From contig CAZIHO010000065.1 of assembly GCA_964538875.1 (NCBI GenBank), positions 1 through 19,335 on the forward strand: DNA of 19,335 nucleotides, written 5' to 3'. A program made the position numbers and the translations under genes. The notes below the pieces were generated by a model. That model did no database searches. It was not told where the DNA came from and saw nothing but the letters and a program-made list of their open reading frames with translations. Origin of the DNA: CAZIHO01 sp964538875 (lineage in GTDB: Bacteria > Pseudomonadota > Gammaproteobacteria > Chromatiales > Chromatiaceae). Each line of letters begins with the position of its first letter. Positions within the stretch are counted from its first letter, which is position 1. Shown piece by piece: positions 1 to 7,380 of this stretch.

Positions 1-41
1 AACAGGGCGGTCAGGGCAGCGATCGCAGCAAGCTTCTTCAT
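1..41 (-). CDS. N-terminus of an exported protein, cut by the window edge
   Basis: Only 13 codons are visible. They read M-K-K-L followed by an Ala/Leu-rich stretch, which is the basic N-region and start of the hydrophobic core of a Sec signal peptide. The start is ATG at 41-39 on the minus strand, with GGAG seven bases upstream as ribosome binding site and a good sigma-70-like promoter at 145-117. The mature protein lies outside the window, so its function cannot be stated; a secreted, periplasmic or outer-membrane protein is likely. Confidence 0.7.
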   Translation of the reverse strand, partial: MKKLAAIAALTAL

Positions 42-116
42 TATCTATCTCCAATATAATCATAGAGTTGTTCTTGGATTAGCGCCTCGGAACCCTGTCC
101 TCAGCCCATGGAGATC

Positions 117-145
117 AGTATATTAGTATTTTCTAATTCTTGCAA
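117..145 (-). promoter_or_regulatory. sigma-70-type promoter for the exported protein at the left edge
   Basis: On the minus strand, TTGCAA (145-140) is followed after exactly 17 bases by TATACT (122-117). The region is AT-rich inside otherwise GC-rich DNA. Initiation near 110 would give a leader of about 70 bases before the start codon at 41. Confidence 0.6.
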
Positions 146-655
146 GTATTTTTGCTGCAATTTGAAGAGCCTTGGCACCACCCTCCCCGACCAGCTCTGG
201 CCGCTGGAGAAACCGGTTGTCTCGCACCTGGTTGGCAAATAATTACGTTTTATGGCTACTTTAGATCTACCACAGCGCGCCATCCTAGTGCTAGCTACCC
301 GACCCGCTTCCGAAGAGAAGCAGGGAATCCCCCATCCCATGGCGTCGCGGTGACCTACCCGATGGGCGGGGCGGAACCCTGGGGCATGGAGAACCAGCCT
401 TGACGAGACGATCAGGCGCGCTAGACCGGCCAAGGGACGGGACCCGAATATCGGGCGATACTGGGCCCGCTTCAGGGCCAAGGCGATGATCGGATGGGTT
501 TGACTCGAATTCGAGCCAAGCCCGCCATGCAGCGCCTGTCCCAGGTCAGCGAGGAGTGCTGGCCAGTGAACGGGTATGAGTCCGGCGGTATCGCACCAGG
601 GCAAGCGGATTGCCGGGCGGAGGGATGGTGGCGATGCACCATCCCCAGGGATTCA
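146..655. other. gene-free intergenic stretch with two inverted repeats
   Basis: I see no convincing gene here; the open frames lack ribosome binding sites and recognisable protein sequence. Two structures stand out. One is a hairpin at 303-325 (CCC-GCTTC, loop CGAAGA, GAAGC-A-GGG). The other is a near-perfect 28-base inverted repeat at 496-523 centred on CTCGAATTCGAG, with outer arms GGGTTTG and CAAGCCC. I looked for c-di-GMP and cobalamin riboswitch signatures on both strands and did not find a convincing one. Confidence 0.5.
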
Positions 656-877
656 TCAGCGATTGGAACCCACGATCTGATGGGCCAGGTCCACGACCCG
701 GTTGGCCATATCCAGGTATTCTTGACGATAGTTGGCCAGCAGCCCGTCTTCCGACGCCCAGTAGTCCTTGCCCGAAACACCGTGCTGGTGTTCGTAATCG
801 ATAAATTGCTTCTGTAGGTCAATCATCTGATCGATCAGGGCTTGCTTTTCCTTGACCAGGGCTGCGATGTCGCTCAT
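656..877 (-). CDS. small conserved-looking helical hypothetical protein (73 aa)
   Basis: I do not recognise this family. The protein is soluble and looks almost wholly helical, with a heptad-like first half (IAALVKEKQALIDQMIDLQK), a polar centre containing YEHQHG and DYW, and a second helix rich in Leu, Tyr and Val. I chose ATG at 877 over the in-frame GTG at 889 because GGAGAA lies seven bases before that ATG, so the GTG is part of the ribosome binding region. It is followed on its strand by a long gene-free stretch and preceded by pyrD on the same strand with a hairpin between. Codon use and the ribosome binding site support a real gene; no function can be assigned. Confidence 0.65.
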   Translation of the reverse strand: MSDIAALVKEKQALIDQMIDLQKQFIDYEHQHGVSGKDYWASEDGLLANYRQEYLDMANRVVDLAHQIVGSNR

Positions 878-982
878 GTCGTTCTCCACGTTTGGCTGCG
901 TGCGGGAAAGGGACGGGGCTATATGAGTGCCTACCGAAATTTTAATATACCATGACCGTCCGGCTCAAAGGCATATACCGGG

Positions 983-1002
983 CCTATCCCTTCTGGGATA
1001 GG
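983..1002 (-). terminator. hairpin directly after the pyrD stop codon
   Basis: A perfect 8-bp stem (CCTATCCC / GGGATAGG on the plus strand) with a four-base loop begins three bases past the pyrD stop. No run of T follows on the minus strand, so it is a weak intrinsic terminator at best and may instead protect the mRNA 3' end. Confidence 0.4.
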
Positions 1003-1004
1003 GA

Positions 1005-1973
1005 TCAGCAGGAACAAACCACCGGCGCCGGCGCGTGGGGGCGCAGGGCCCCGGTCAATTCGCTGATCTGGGCGACGCCATGGCGGTCCAGGTAGGCGGA
1101 CAGACCGGCGTTGATCTTGGGGCACACCAGGGGGTCGTAGAACAGGGCGGTGCCGACGCCCACGGCGCTGGCGCCGGCGAGCAGGAATTCCAGGGCATCC
1201 TGGGCGTTGGTCACCCCCCCCTGGCCGATAATGGGGATCCGGTGGGGGCGGCACACCTGGTAAACCTGGTGCACCTTAAGCACCGCCACCGGCTTGATGG
1301 CGGGTCCGGATAGGCCGCCCTGGTTGTTGCCCAGCACCGGCTCCCGGCGTTCTACGTCGATGGCCATGCCCATCAGGGTGTTGATGGCGGCAAAGGCGTC
1401 GGTGCCGGCCTCGATGCAGCCGCGGGCATTGCCGGCGATGTCGGTCTGGTTGGGGGATAGCTTGGTAATCAGGGGCTTGCGGGTGGCGCGCCGGCAGGCT
1501 TCCACCACCCGGGCCGACATGGCGGGATCGTTGCCGAACGCCACGCCGCCTTCCTTGACGTTGGGACAGGAGATGTTGATCTCCATTGCCGCCACCGGGG
1601 AATCGTCGAAGCGGCGGGTGACCTCGTAATATTCCTCGATGGTGGAGCCGGACACGTTGGCGATGAAATGGGTCTCATCCAGACGCAACTCCGGCAAGAT
1701 GTCCGCCACCACCTGCTCCACGCCCGGATTCTGGAGGCCGATGGCGTTGAGTAAGCCCTGGGGAGTTTCGCATAGGCGGTGGGGCGGATTCCCGAGCCGC
1801 GCCGCCAGGGTGGTGCCCTTGAGGCACACGGCGCCCACGTCCCGGTTCGAGAAGCCCCGCACCCGGGTATACTCCTCGCCGAATCCGACACAGCCGGACA
1901 GCAATACCAGGGGGGTACGGAACTTGAGTCCGCAGAAATCCACCGCCAGCCGGGGATCGATCGCCTCGCTCAT
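1005..1973 (-). CDS. pyrD: dihydroorotate dehydrogenase, class 1B type
   Basis: An FMN enzyme of pyrimidine synthesis that oxidises dihydroorotate to orotate. The 322-aa sequence matches the class 1B layout: SGCVGFGEEY near residue 26, LKGTTL with the FMN-contacting Lys52, NAIGLQNPG near 76, NISCPNVKEGG with the catalytic Cys136 typical of class 1 enzymes, KLSPN, INTLMG, GGLSGPAIKPVA, and GQGG / GASAVGVGTA at the phosphate site. There is no N-terminal membrane segment as in class 2. Start ATG at 1973 has GGGAGA upstream. Class 1B enzymes of Firmicutes work with the FAD/[2Fe-2S] subunit PyrK; no pyrK is visible here. The last residues are an unusual VVCSC tail. Divergent from trmL with 71 bases between. 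Family is certain; the in vivo electron acceptor is not. Confidence 0.93.
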   Translation of the reverse strand: MSEAIDPRLAVDFCGLKFRTPLVLLSGCVGFGEEYTRVRGFSNRDVGAVCLKGTTLAARLGNPPHRLCETPQGLLNAIGLQNPGVEQVVADILPELRLDETHFIANVSGSTIEEYYEVTRRFDDSPVAAMEINISCPNVKEGGVAFGNDPAMSARVVEACRRATRKPLITKLSPNQTDIAGNARGCIEAGTDAFAAINTLMGMAIDVERREPVLGNNQGGLSGPAIKPVAVLKVHQVYQVCRPHRIPIIGQGGVTNAQDALEFLLAGASAVGVGTALFYDPLVCPKINAGLSAYLDRHGVAQISELTGALRPHAPAPVVCSC

Positions 1974-2044
1974 CTATACAGTCTCCCAAGCCGCGCGCAA
2001 CCGGACGCGGCGCCGGCCAAATCCCTAATCCCTGGACCCGTGCC

Positions 2045-2509
2045 TTGCTGCACCTTGTCCTCTACCAACCGGAAATCCCGCCCAACACCGGGAACATCAT
2101 CCGTCTGTGCGCCAACACCGGCGCTGCTCTGCACCTGATCCATCCCCTCGGCTTCGTCCTAGACGACCGGCGCCTGCGCCGCGCCGGTTTGGACTACCGG
2201 GAGTGGGCGCACATACAGGAACATGCCAGCCTGGCGGAGTTCCTCGACCGGACCCACCCCCAGCGCCTGCTCGCCTGCTCCACCAAGGGCCGCCACCATT
2301 ACACGGACATTCGCTATCAGGCTGCCGACGCCCTGTTACTCGGCCCGGAAACCCGGGGCCTGCCGGACGAGGTGCTGGCCCTGGTGGAGCCTGAGCACAT
2401 CCTGCGCATCCCCATGCAAGCGGGCAGCCGCAGTTTGAATCTGTCCAACGCGGCGGCGGTGCTGGTGTACGAGGCGTGGCGACAACTGGGATTTCCCGGC
2501 GGCGGCTGA
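2045..2509 (+). CDS. trmL: tRNA (cytidine/uridine-2'-O-)-methyltransferase TrmL (SPOUT family)
   Basis: TrmL (YibK) methylates the 2'-hydroxyl of the wobble nucleotide 34 in certain tRNA-Leu isoacceptors using S-adenosylmethionine. The 154-aa length equals the family norm. SPOUT motifs are clear: PEIPPNTGNIIRLCANTG near residues 8-25, LRRAGLDY near 43, the SAM-knot segments GPETRGLP near 100 and IPM near 120, and SLNLSNAAAVLVYEAWRQLG at the C-terminus. The start is TTG at 2045; the first residues LHLVLYQPE align with known TrmL N-termini, and no in-frame ATG or GTG with a ribosome binding site lies just upstream. It sits beside gpsA, its usual gammaproteobacterial neighbour, but in convergent orientation with 22 bases between. 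Confidence 0.95.
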   Translation: MLHLVLYQPEIPPNTGNIIRLCANTGAALHLIHPLGFVLDDRRLRRAGLDYREWAHIQEHASLAEFLDRTHPQRLLACSTKGRHHYTDIRYQAADALLLGPETRGLPDEVLALVEPEHILRIPMQAGSRSLNLSNAAAVLVYEAWRQLGFPGGG

Positions 2510-2531
2510 GGCCAGCGCCCCAACCCGTTTC

Positions 2532-3545
2532 CTAGTCGTCCCATTCCGCCTTGCGGGATCGTTCTAACAGGGCCAGCGCCGCTTCCCGGGGGGATACACC
2601 CTCATACAGCACTCGATACACCTGGGCCGAAATCGGCATCTCCACCCCCAGACTTTGGGCCTTGGCCCACACCACCTGGGCGGCGCCGATACCCTCCACT
2701 TCCTGGCCGATGACCGCCCTGGCCTGGGCGATGTCCAGCCCCCGCGCCAGGTGCAACCCCAGGCGCCGGTTGCGGGACTGGTCGTCAGTGCAGGTCAAGG
2801 CCAGGTCGCCGAGACCCGCCAGCCCCATGAAGCTGGCCATCTGGCCTCCTAAGGCCAGGCCTAGCCGGGTCAATTCCACCAAGCCACGGGTAATCAGGGC
2901 GGCGCGGGTATTGGCACCAAACCCCAGACCGTCCGCGATTCCAGCGGCGATGGCCAGCACGTTTTTGGTCGCGCCGCCCACCTGGACGCCGATGGGATCG
3001 CTCTGGGTATAGGCCCTGAATCGATCCGTGTGTAGATAATCAGCCACCCGCTGGGCATGGGTTGGGCTGAACGAAGCGACCGTGACGGCGGTGGGTAGAC
3101 CCCGCGCCACCTCACCGGCGAAGGTGGGGCCAGACACCACCGCCAAATCCCGGTCGCCCAGAATCTGGCCCGCCACCTCGTGGAGCAGGCGCCCGTCGCC
3201 GGGATTGAAGCCTTTGGTGGCCCAGCAGACCCCGGCTGCCGGTGGCAGCAGGGGTGCCACTTGCTCCACCACTGCGGCGAAGGCATGGCTGGGAACGGCG
3301 ATAAGGACTTCAGCGGTACTCGCCAGCGCCTCCGACAAATCGGAAGTGACCCCTAACAGGTCCGGGAAAGGGACGCCGGGCAACAGGGCGCGGTTTTCCC
3401 GGTCCTGGGCCAGGGCGCGAATGTCAGCGGGTAGATGTCCCCATAGCAGCACCGGACGCCCCGCCCGGCTCAGGGAGATGGCCAGGGCGGTGCCCCAGGA
3501 GCCCGCTCCCAACACCGCGATGGACATGGCGCCGGGATCCGGCAC
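2532..3545 (-). CDS. gpsA: NAD(P)+-dependent sn-glycerol-3-phosphate dehydrogenase
   Basis: Makes glycerol 3-phosphate from dihydroxyacetone phosphate for phospholipid synthesis; cytosolic. Domains: N-terminal Rossmann fold with VLGAGSWGTALA (from residue 11), the ATKGF segment near 110, SGPTFAGEVARGLPTA near 138, and the C-terminal helical domain starting with GGATKNVLAIAAGIADG (catalytic Lys) and GLGFGANTRAALITRG. Length 337 aa is normal. The reading frame can start at GTG 3545, six bases after the secB stop, or at ATG 3527, which gives MSIAVLGAG and is the more typical N-terminus; no clear ribosome binding site decides it. It follows secB closely, so the two are almost certainly co-transcribed. 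Confidence 0.96.
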   Translation of the reverse strand: MPDPGAMSIAVLGAGSWGTALAISLSRAGRPVLLWGHLPADIRALAQDRENRALLPGVPFPDLLGVTSDLSEALASTAEVLIAVPSHAFAAVVEQVAPLLPPAAGVCWATKGFNPGDGRLLHEVAGQILGDRDLAVVSGPTFAGEVARGLPTAVTVASFSPTHAQRVADYLHTDRFRAYTQSDPIGVQVGGATKNVLAIAAGIADGLGFGANTRAALITRGLVELTRLGLALGGQMASFMGLAGLGDLALTCTDDQSRNRRLGLHLARGLDIAQARAVIGQEVEGIGAAQVVWAKAQSLGVEMPISAQVYRVLYEGVSPREAALALLERSRKAEWDD

Positions 3546-3550
3546 CGAGC

Positions 3551-4045
3551 CTATTGGACTGCCGCCGGGTCCTGTCCACCGGCCTCGGCCTGGCGCATCA
3601 TCATTTGCTGTTGATGCTGAAAGAACAGGGCGTCGAAATTCACCGGCTGCAACAACATTTGCGGGAAGCTGCCCTTGGTGATCAGGTCGCTGATCGCTTC
3701 ACGGGCATAGGGGAACAGGGTAGCGGGACAGTAGGCGCCCAACAGCATGGGCATTTCTTCTTCCGGGAAGCCCAGTATGGTGAAAATGCCGGCTTGCTGA
3801 ATTTCCACCAAATAGGCGGTCTTGTCCTCGATCTTGGCGGTCAGGGTGAGGGTCAGAACTACCTCGAAGGTACTCGCCTCCAATTGGTTGACCTGGGTGT
3901 TGAGATTGAGACCAGTCTCCGGATGCCATTCCTGGCGGAAAATCGCCGGGGAATTGGGGGTTTCAAAGGAGAGGTCCTTGATGTAGATGCGTTGCAGCAT
4001 GAACTGGCGTTCCGGCGGCATGGCGGCTTGACCCTGATCGGACAT
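3551..4045 (-). CDS. secB: protein-export chaperone SecB
   Basis: SecB is a homotetrameric cytosolic chaperone that keeps preproteins unfolded and hands them to SecA. The 164-aa protein carries the family core: MLQRIYIKDLSFETP near residue 16, WHPETGLNLN, long amphipathic beta strands (VVLTLTLTAKI, TAYLVEIQQAGIF), GAYCPATLFPYAREAISDL near 107-125, and GSFPQMLLQPVNFDALF. The Met/Gln-rich tail QHQQQMMMRQ is the usual flexible C-terminus. In E. coli grxC lies between yibN and secB; here the gap to the rhodanese stop is only 65 bases with no grxC. It is separated from gpsA by five bases. Confidence 0.96.
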   Translation of the reverse strand: MSDQGQAAMPPERQFMLQRIYIKDLSFETPNSPAIFRQEWHPETGLNLNTQVNQLEASTFEVVLTLTLTAKIEDKTAYLVEIQQAGIFTILGFPEEEMPMLLGAYCPATLFPYAREAISDLITKGSFPQMLLQPVNFDALFFQHQQQMMMRQAEAGGQDPAAVQ

Positions 4046-4110
4046 AGGTGTTTCCCTGGCTTAAGGTTGAAGGAGGGATGGGATTCGGACGCGCCCCTTG
4101 GCCGCCGCCC

Positions 4111-4536
4111 TTACTTGGTCTTCTTGCGGGTGAGGGGCAAATTGGCGTTTTGCCAGGCCAGAATCCCGCCCTGGAGATTGAACACCTGAGTAAATCCCGC
4201 CTTGCGCAAGGTCCGGCAGGCCAGTTGGGACTGGGCGCCGGAACGGCAACTCACGATGACCGGTTGATCCTTGTGCTTTTCCAAAATGGCCAACTGCTGG
4301 CCCAGTCCGTTCACCGGAATATTCACGGCGTTGAGGATATGGCCCTGGGCGAAATCCGCCGCTGCCCGCACGTCCACCACCACCGCGTCTTGATGATTGA
4401 TCAGATCGGTGGCCTTGGTGGGGTCCACCGAGCCTTGACTGCCCAGCATGAGGTTGTGCACCAACAACCCCATGACCACGAATAAGGCCATGAACAAGGC
4501 CAGATGACTATTGACAAATGTGAAATATTGCTCCAT
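4111..4536 (-). CDS. yibN: membrane-anchored rhodanese-domain protein (YibN-like)
   Basis: The 141-aa protein has one N-terminal membrane segment (about residues 11-32, LALFMALFVVMGLLV) and then a single rhodanese domain. The domain shows VVVDVRAAADFAQGHI near 52, NIPVNGL, and the active-site loop VSCRSGAQS with the persulfide-carrying Cys97, so it can probably accept sulfane sulfur; the physiological donor and acceptor are unknown. Length and anchor match E. coli YibN. It is second in the minus-strand block, downstream of an ArsR-family regulator with the cysteine layout of persulfide sensors and upstream of secB and gpsA. That makes a sulfur-responsive role more plausible, but the sequence alone does not prove it. 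Confidence 0.88.
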   Translation of the reverse strand: MEQYFTFVNSHLALFMALFVVMGLLVHNLMLGSQGSVDPTKATDLINHQDAVVVDVRAAADFAQGHILNAVNIPVNGLGQQLAILEKHKDQPVIVSCRSGAQSQLACRTLRKAGFTQVFNLQGGILAWQNANLPLTRKKTK

Positions 4537-4650
4537 GAACCCCGCCTAGCACTGAGGATACCACCCAGATCCGCGACGCCCCGCCCCACCCTCTGGCCAA
4601 GGCCCGCAAGCGGCAACCTTGCGCCTCCAGCGCCGGCGGGAACCTTCCGG

Positions 4651-5016
4651 CTAGTGGTCGTGACTGCAGAAAACCTGGCGCATCATATCAATTAGGCTGA
4701 GGGTGCGGGAATCGCTCACCCGGTAGTACACCCGGTTGGCGTCCTTGCGGGAGGCCAGGATGCCCTTGTCCCGCAGAATCGCCAGGTGTTGGGAAATGTT
4801 GCTTTGGGAAGTACCCACCTGATCCACGATGTCTTGCACACTGACTTCCTGATCCCCCAGGGTGCACAAAATTTTCAAGCGCAGGGGATGGGACATGGCC
4901 TTCAAGGAACGGGAGGCACGATCAATGTCCTCGTCGCCGATGGCCAGATCCAGGTCCTCATCGTCGCCGAAGGCGTCGGCGGCACAGGTCCCGGCGGCGG
5001 TGTTCGGAAATTCCAT
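4651..5016 (-). CDS. ArsR-family regulator with BigR/SqrR-type cysteine pair
   Basis: A 121-aa winged-helix repressor. Helix-turn-helix: VSVQDIVDQVGTSQSNISQHLAILRDKG (about 58-85); wing: ILASRKDANRVYYRVSD (86-102). The arsenic/zinc motif ELCVCDL of classic ArsR/SmtB proteins is absent (EVSVQDI instead). Two cysteines, Cys51 in LKILC of helix 2 and Cys117 in RQVFC of the last helix, are 66 residues apart, as are the redox cysteines I recall for BigR (42/108) and YgaV (29/95), which sense persulfides by disulfide or polysulfide linkage. The N-terminal 30 residues form an acidic extension (DDEDLDLAIGDEDID). Start ATG 5016 is preceded by GAGGAC at good spacing; an ATG at 5043 is possible. It heads the block with the rhodanese gene, which it may control together with itself. 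Confidence 0.87.
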   Translation of the reverse strand: MEFPNTAAGTCAADAFGDDEDLDLAIGDEDIDRASRSLKAMSHPLRLKILCTLGDQEVSVQDIVDQVGTSQSNISQHLAILRDKGILASRKDANRVYYRVSDSRTLSLIDMMRQVFCSHDH

Positions 5017-5053
5017 GGAAGGTCCTCGAAGTTTTTTCAGCATCAATTAAAAG

Positions 5054-5082
5054 ATAATAATCGGCTTGTGGCGCTACTTGAA
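5054..5082 (-). promoter_or_regulatory. promoter of the ArsR-rhodanese-secB-gpsA block
   Basis: On the minus strand, TTCAAG (5082-5077) is followed after 17 bases by TATTAT (5059-5054), in the only AT-rich patch of this divergent region. Initiation just downstream places the AT-rich stretch before the ArsR start in the leader or operator, where an ArsR-family repressor would be expected to bind. Confidence 0.5.
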
Positions 5083-5350
5083 GGGCTTGATGACAAGGAT
5101 TGCGCCACTTCTGCGCCCGGCTGGCTGGCAAGCCTGGCCGGCGGCGCATTGTCGGGTAAAATGACCCCCGTGAAAACCAACGCCTGGCTGCCAGGCGAGC
5201 GTCGATCCGGGCACTTTTGCCAAGTCGTCTGGGTCCATCGAATCTAGGGACGCCGGCTTGCCTCGACTGCCGGCCTCCCGTCAAAATGGCTTGCCCCCTT
5301 GATTCGGCTGGCCTGCGGCCTGGATCCCGCGCCGCGTACCCCATGCAATT
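5083..5350. other. divergent intergenic region with a 17-base inverted repeat
   Basis: Between the ArsR-type gene and the protease gene I see no further gene. A perfect inverted repeat CGCCTGGC-T-GCCAGGCG lies at 5181-5197, and GCCGGC occurs twice as a possible stem at 5251-5273. I cannot pick a convincing promoter for the protease gene in this GC-rich stretch. Confidence 0.4.
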
Positions 5351-5365
5351 CAGGAAATCAATGCA

Positions 5366-6679
5366 ATGAAGCGGTCCTTTTTTCAAGTGACTCTGTTGAC
5401 CAGCACCCTGGCGTTTGGCACCGGATTGGCGGTTCCAGCGGCGGGTGGAGCGGAAAGCGGCGGCGATGGCGCGGAAATCCCCCTCAAGGAACTGCGGGCC
5501 TTTGCCGAGGTTTTCGGCCGCATCAAGAGCGACTATGTGGAGCCTGTATCCGACAAGGTGCTGCTGGAACACGCCATTCGCGGCATGTTGGCGGGCCTGG
5601 ATCCCCATTCTGCCTACCTGGACGCGGACGAATACAAGGATATTCAGGTCGGCACCAGCGGCGAATTTGGCGGTCTGGGCATCGAGGTTGGCATGGATGA
5701 TGGCTTCGTCAAGGTCATCGCGCCCATCGACGATACTCCGGCCCAGCGGGCCGGGCTCAAAAGCGGCGACCTCTTGATCCGTCTGGATGACAAGCCGGTC
5801 AAGGGCATGAGCCTGAACGAAGCGGTCAACATGATGCGGGGTAAGCCGGGCAGCAAGATCGAGCTGACTGTGGTCCGGGAAGGCACCGACAAGCCCTTCA
5901 AGGTGGTCATCGAGCGGGACATCATCCGGGTTGCCAGCGTCAAGACCAAGGTGTTGGAGCCGGGCTACGGCTACATCCGCATCACCCACTTTCAATCCCG
6001 CACCGGGGACGATCTGACCCGCGCCGTGGACAAGCTCAAAAAGGACGCCGGCGGACTCAAGGGCGTAGTGCTGGATCTGCGCAATAATCCGGGCGGCGTG
6101 CTCAACGCGGCGGTGGCGGTAAGTGATGCCTTTCTGGAACAGGGGCTGATCGTGTATACCGCAGGCCGTGGCGAGGAGGCCAAGATGGAGTTCAAGGCCG
6201 GTCCCGAGGACATTCTGTCCGGCGCCCCCATGGTGGTACTGGTGAATGGGGGCTCGGCGTCCGCGTCAGAAATCGTCGCCGGCGCCCTCCAGGACAGTAA
6301 GCGGGCCCTCATCATGGGGGAGCCCACGTTCGGCAAGGGATCGGTGCAGACCATCATCCCCCTGGACCGCAACAGCGCCGTCAAGCTGACCACCGCCCGC
6401 TACTTCACGCCCGCCGGCCGTTCCATCCAGGCGGAGGGCATCAAGCCGGACATCCCCCTCGGCAACGTCAAGCTGGAAGTCCAGAAGCCTTCGGACCTGA
6501 AGCCCCTCAAGGAAGCGGATCTGAACCGCCACCTGGGTAACGGGGAGGCGCCGAGTACCCCGGCCGAGAACGGCGACAAGGACGCCAAGCCCCTGGTGGA
6601 AACGGACTTTCAACTGAGCGAGGCCCTGAATCTGCTCAAGGGCTTGAGCATCATGCGGGAGCCGGCGCGGCGCGGCTAG
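5366..6679 (+). CDS. ctpA: carboxy-terminal processing protease, S41A family
   Basis: A periplasmic serine protease that trims or degrades proteins from their C-termini. Residues 1-29 are a signal peptide (MKRSFF, hydrophobic core, AGGAES). Then come the helical pre-domain with GMLAGLDPHSAYLD (73-86), a PDZ domain with FGGLGIEVG to GDLLIRLDD (101-142), and the catalytic domain with GYIRITHFQ, VVLDLRNNPGGVL and GGSASASEIVAGALQD. The dyad is Ser299 and Lys324 (FGKGSVQT), 25 residues apart as in E. coli Prc (430/455). The proline-rich C-terminal linker and final helix are normal for the family. CAGGAA nine bases before ATG 5366 selects this start over ATG 5361. In many gammaproteobacteria gpmI and envC precede ctpA; here the ArsR-type gene is divergent instead. 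Confidence 0.95.
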   Translation: MKRSFFQVTLLTSTLAFGTGLAVPAAGGAESGGDGAEIPLKELRAFAEVFGRIKSDYVEPVSDKVLLEHAIRGMLAGLDPHSAYLDADEYKDIQVGTSGEFGGLGIEVGMDDGFVKVIAPIDDTPAQRAGLKSGDLLIRLDDKPVKGMSLNEAVNMMRGKPGSKIELTVVREGTDKPFKVVIERDIIRVASVKTKVLEPGYGYIRITHFQSRTGDDLTRAVDKLKKDAGGLKGVVLDLRNNPGGVLNAAVAVSDAFLEQGLIVYTAGRGEEAKMEFKAGPEDILSGAPMVVLVNGGSASASEIVAGALQDSKRALIMGEPTFGKGSVQTIIPLDRNSAVKLTTARYFTPAGRSIQAEGIKPDIPLGNVKLEVQKPSDLKPLKEADLNRHLGNGEAPSTPAENGDKDAKPLVETDFQLSEALNLLKGLSIMREPARRG

Positions 6680-6834
6680 GACGCTAGGGAGCGGGCGCCC
6701 CCAGGCTAAGGGCCGGGCGGCTGGCCTGGAGCCGGGGTGCCGCCCGCCGCCGGGTTGCCCCGGCTGCCGGACCCTGGAATCTGCACGTCGCCCTGTCCCA
6801 AGTATTTCAAACCCATCCACCGAAGGAGTGAACT

Positions 6835-7380
6835 ATGGCACGTGTGCTCATCCCCCTTGCCCAAGGCTGCGAGGAATTGGAAGCAGTAACCCTCATTGAT
6901 CTGTTGCGCCGGGCAGACATCGAAGTGGTCACGGCGGGACTGGACGGCGCGCCGGTGACGGCTAGCCGGGGTACGGTGTTGATCCCGGACACCAGCCTGG
7001 ATCAGGTCATGGACCAGGATTTTGATCTCATGGTGCTGCCCGGCGGATTGCCCGGCTCCGACCACCTCGACCAGGATCCCCGCATTCACCAACTCCTGCG
7101 ACGCCTGGCGGATGCCGGCCGCTACACCGCCGCCATCTGCGCGGCGCCCAAGGTGCTGGCTAGTGCCGGCCTGCTGGATGGCCGCTCCGCCACCGCCTAT
7201 CCGGGCGTGCTGAGCGCCTTTCCCCAGGTTCAGGCCAAGGACCTGGCGGTGGTAGGCGACGGACGGGTCATCACCTCCCGGGGACCTGGCACCGCCATGG
7301 ACTTCGCCCTGCATCTGATCGAAACCCTGGTGGGCGCCGCCACCCGCAACCAAGTAGAGGCGGCCCTGGTTCGTTCATGA
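6835..7380 (+). CDS. yajL: DJ-1/PfpI family protein, YajL type
   Basis: The 181-aa protein has the DJ-1 layout: GCEELEAVT with the conserved Glu (residues 11-19), LPGGLPGSD (68-76), the nucleophile elbow AICAAPKVL with Cys102 (100-108), and SRGPGTAMDFALHLIETLVG near the C-terminus, which closely matches E. coli YajL. YajL is reported to act as an oxidative-stress chaperone, and glyoxalase or deglycase activities have been claimed and disputed. AAGGAG six bases before the ATG is a strong ribosome binding site. Its stop overlaps the start of the next gene by four bases (ATGA), so it heads a translationally coupled operon with a glycosyltransferase-like gene. Confidence 0.92.
   Translation: MARVLIPLAQGCEELEAVTLIDLLRRADIEVVTAGLDGAPVTASRGTVLIPDTSLDQVMDQDFDLMVLPGGLPGSDHLDQDPRIHQLLRRLADAGRYTAAICAAPKVLASAGLLDGRSATAYPGVLSAFPQVQAKDLAVVGDGRVITSRGPGTAMDFALHLIETLVGAATRNQVEAALVRS

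Noticed and set aside
200..420. Possible c-di-GMP riboswitch on the minus strand (GGTAGC and ATGGC elements)
   Set aside because: The conserved GCAAAGC-type core and paired stems of the class I aptamer are absent.
496..523. T-arm-like TTCGAGCC suggesting a tRNA
   Set aside because: No acceptor, D or anticodon arms around it; the palindrome explains the sequence.
4958..5995. Long minus-strand open frame (345 codons) over the protease gene
   Set aside because: It is antisense to the clear S41 protease and across the ArsR gene; open only because of GC-rich codon bias, with no recognisable domain.
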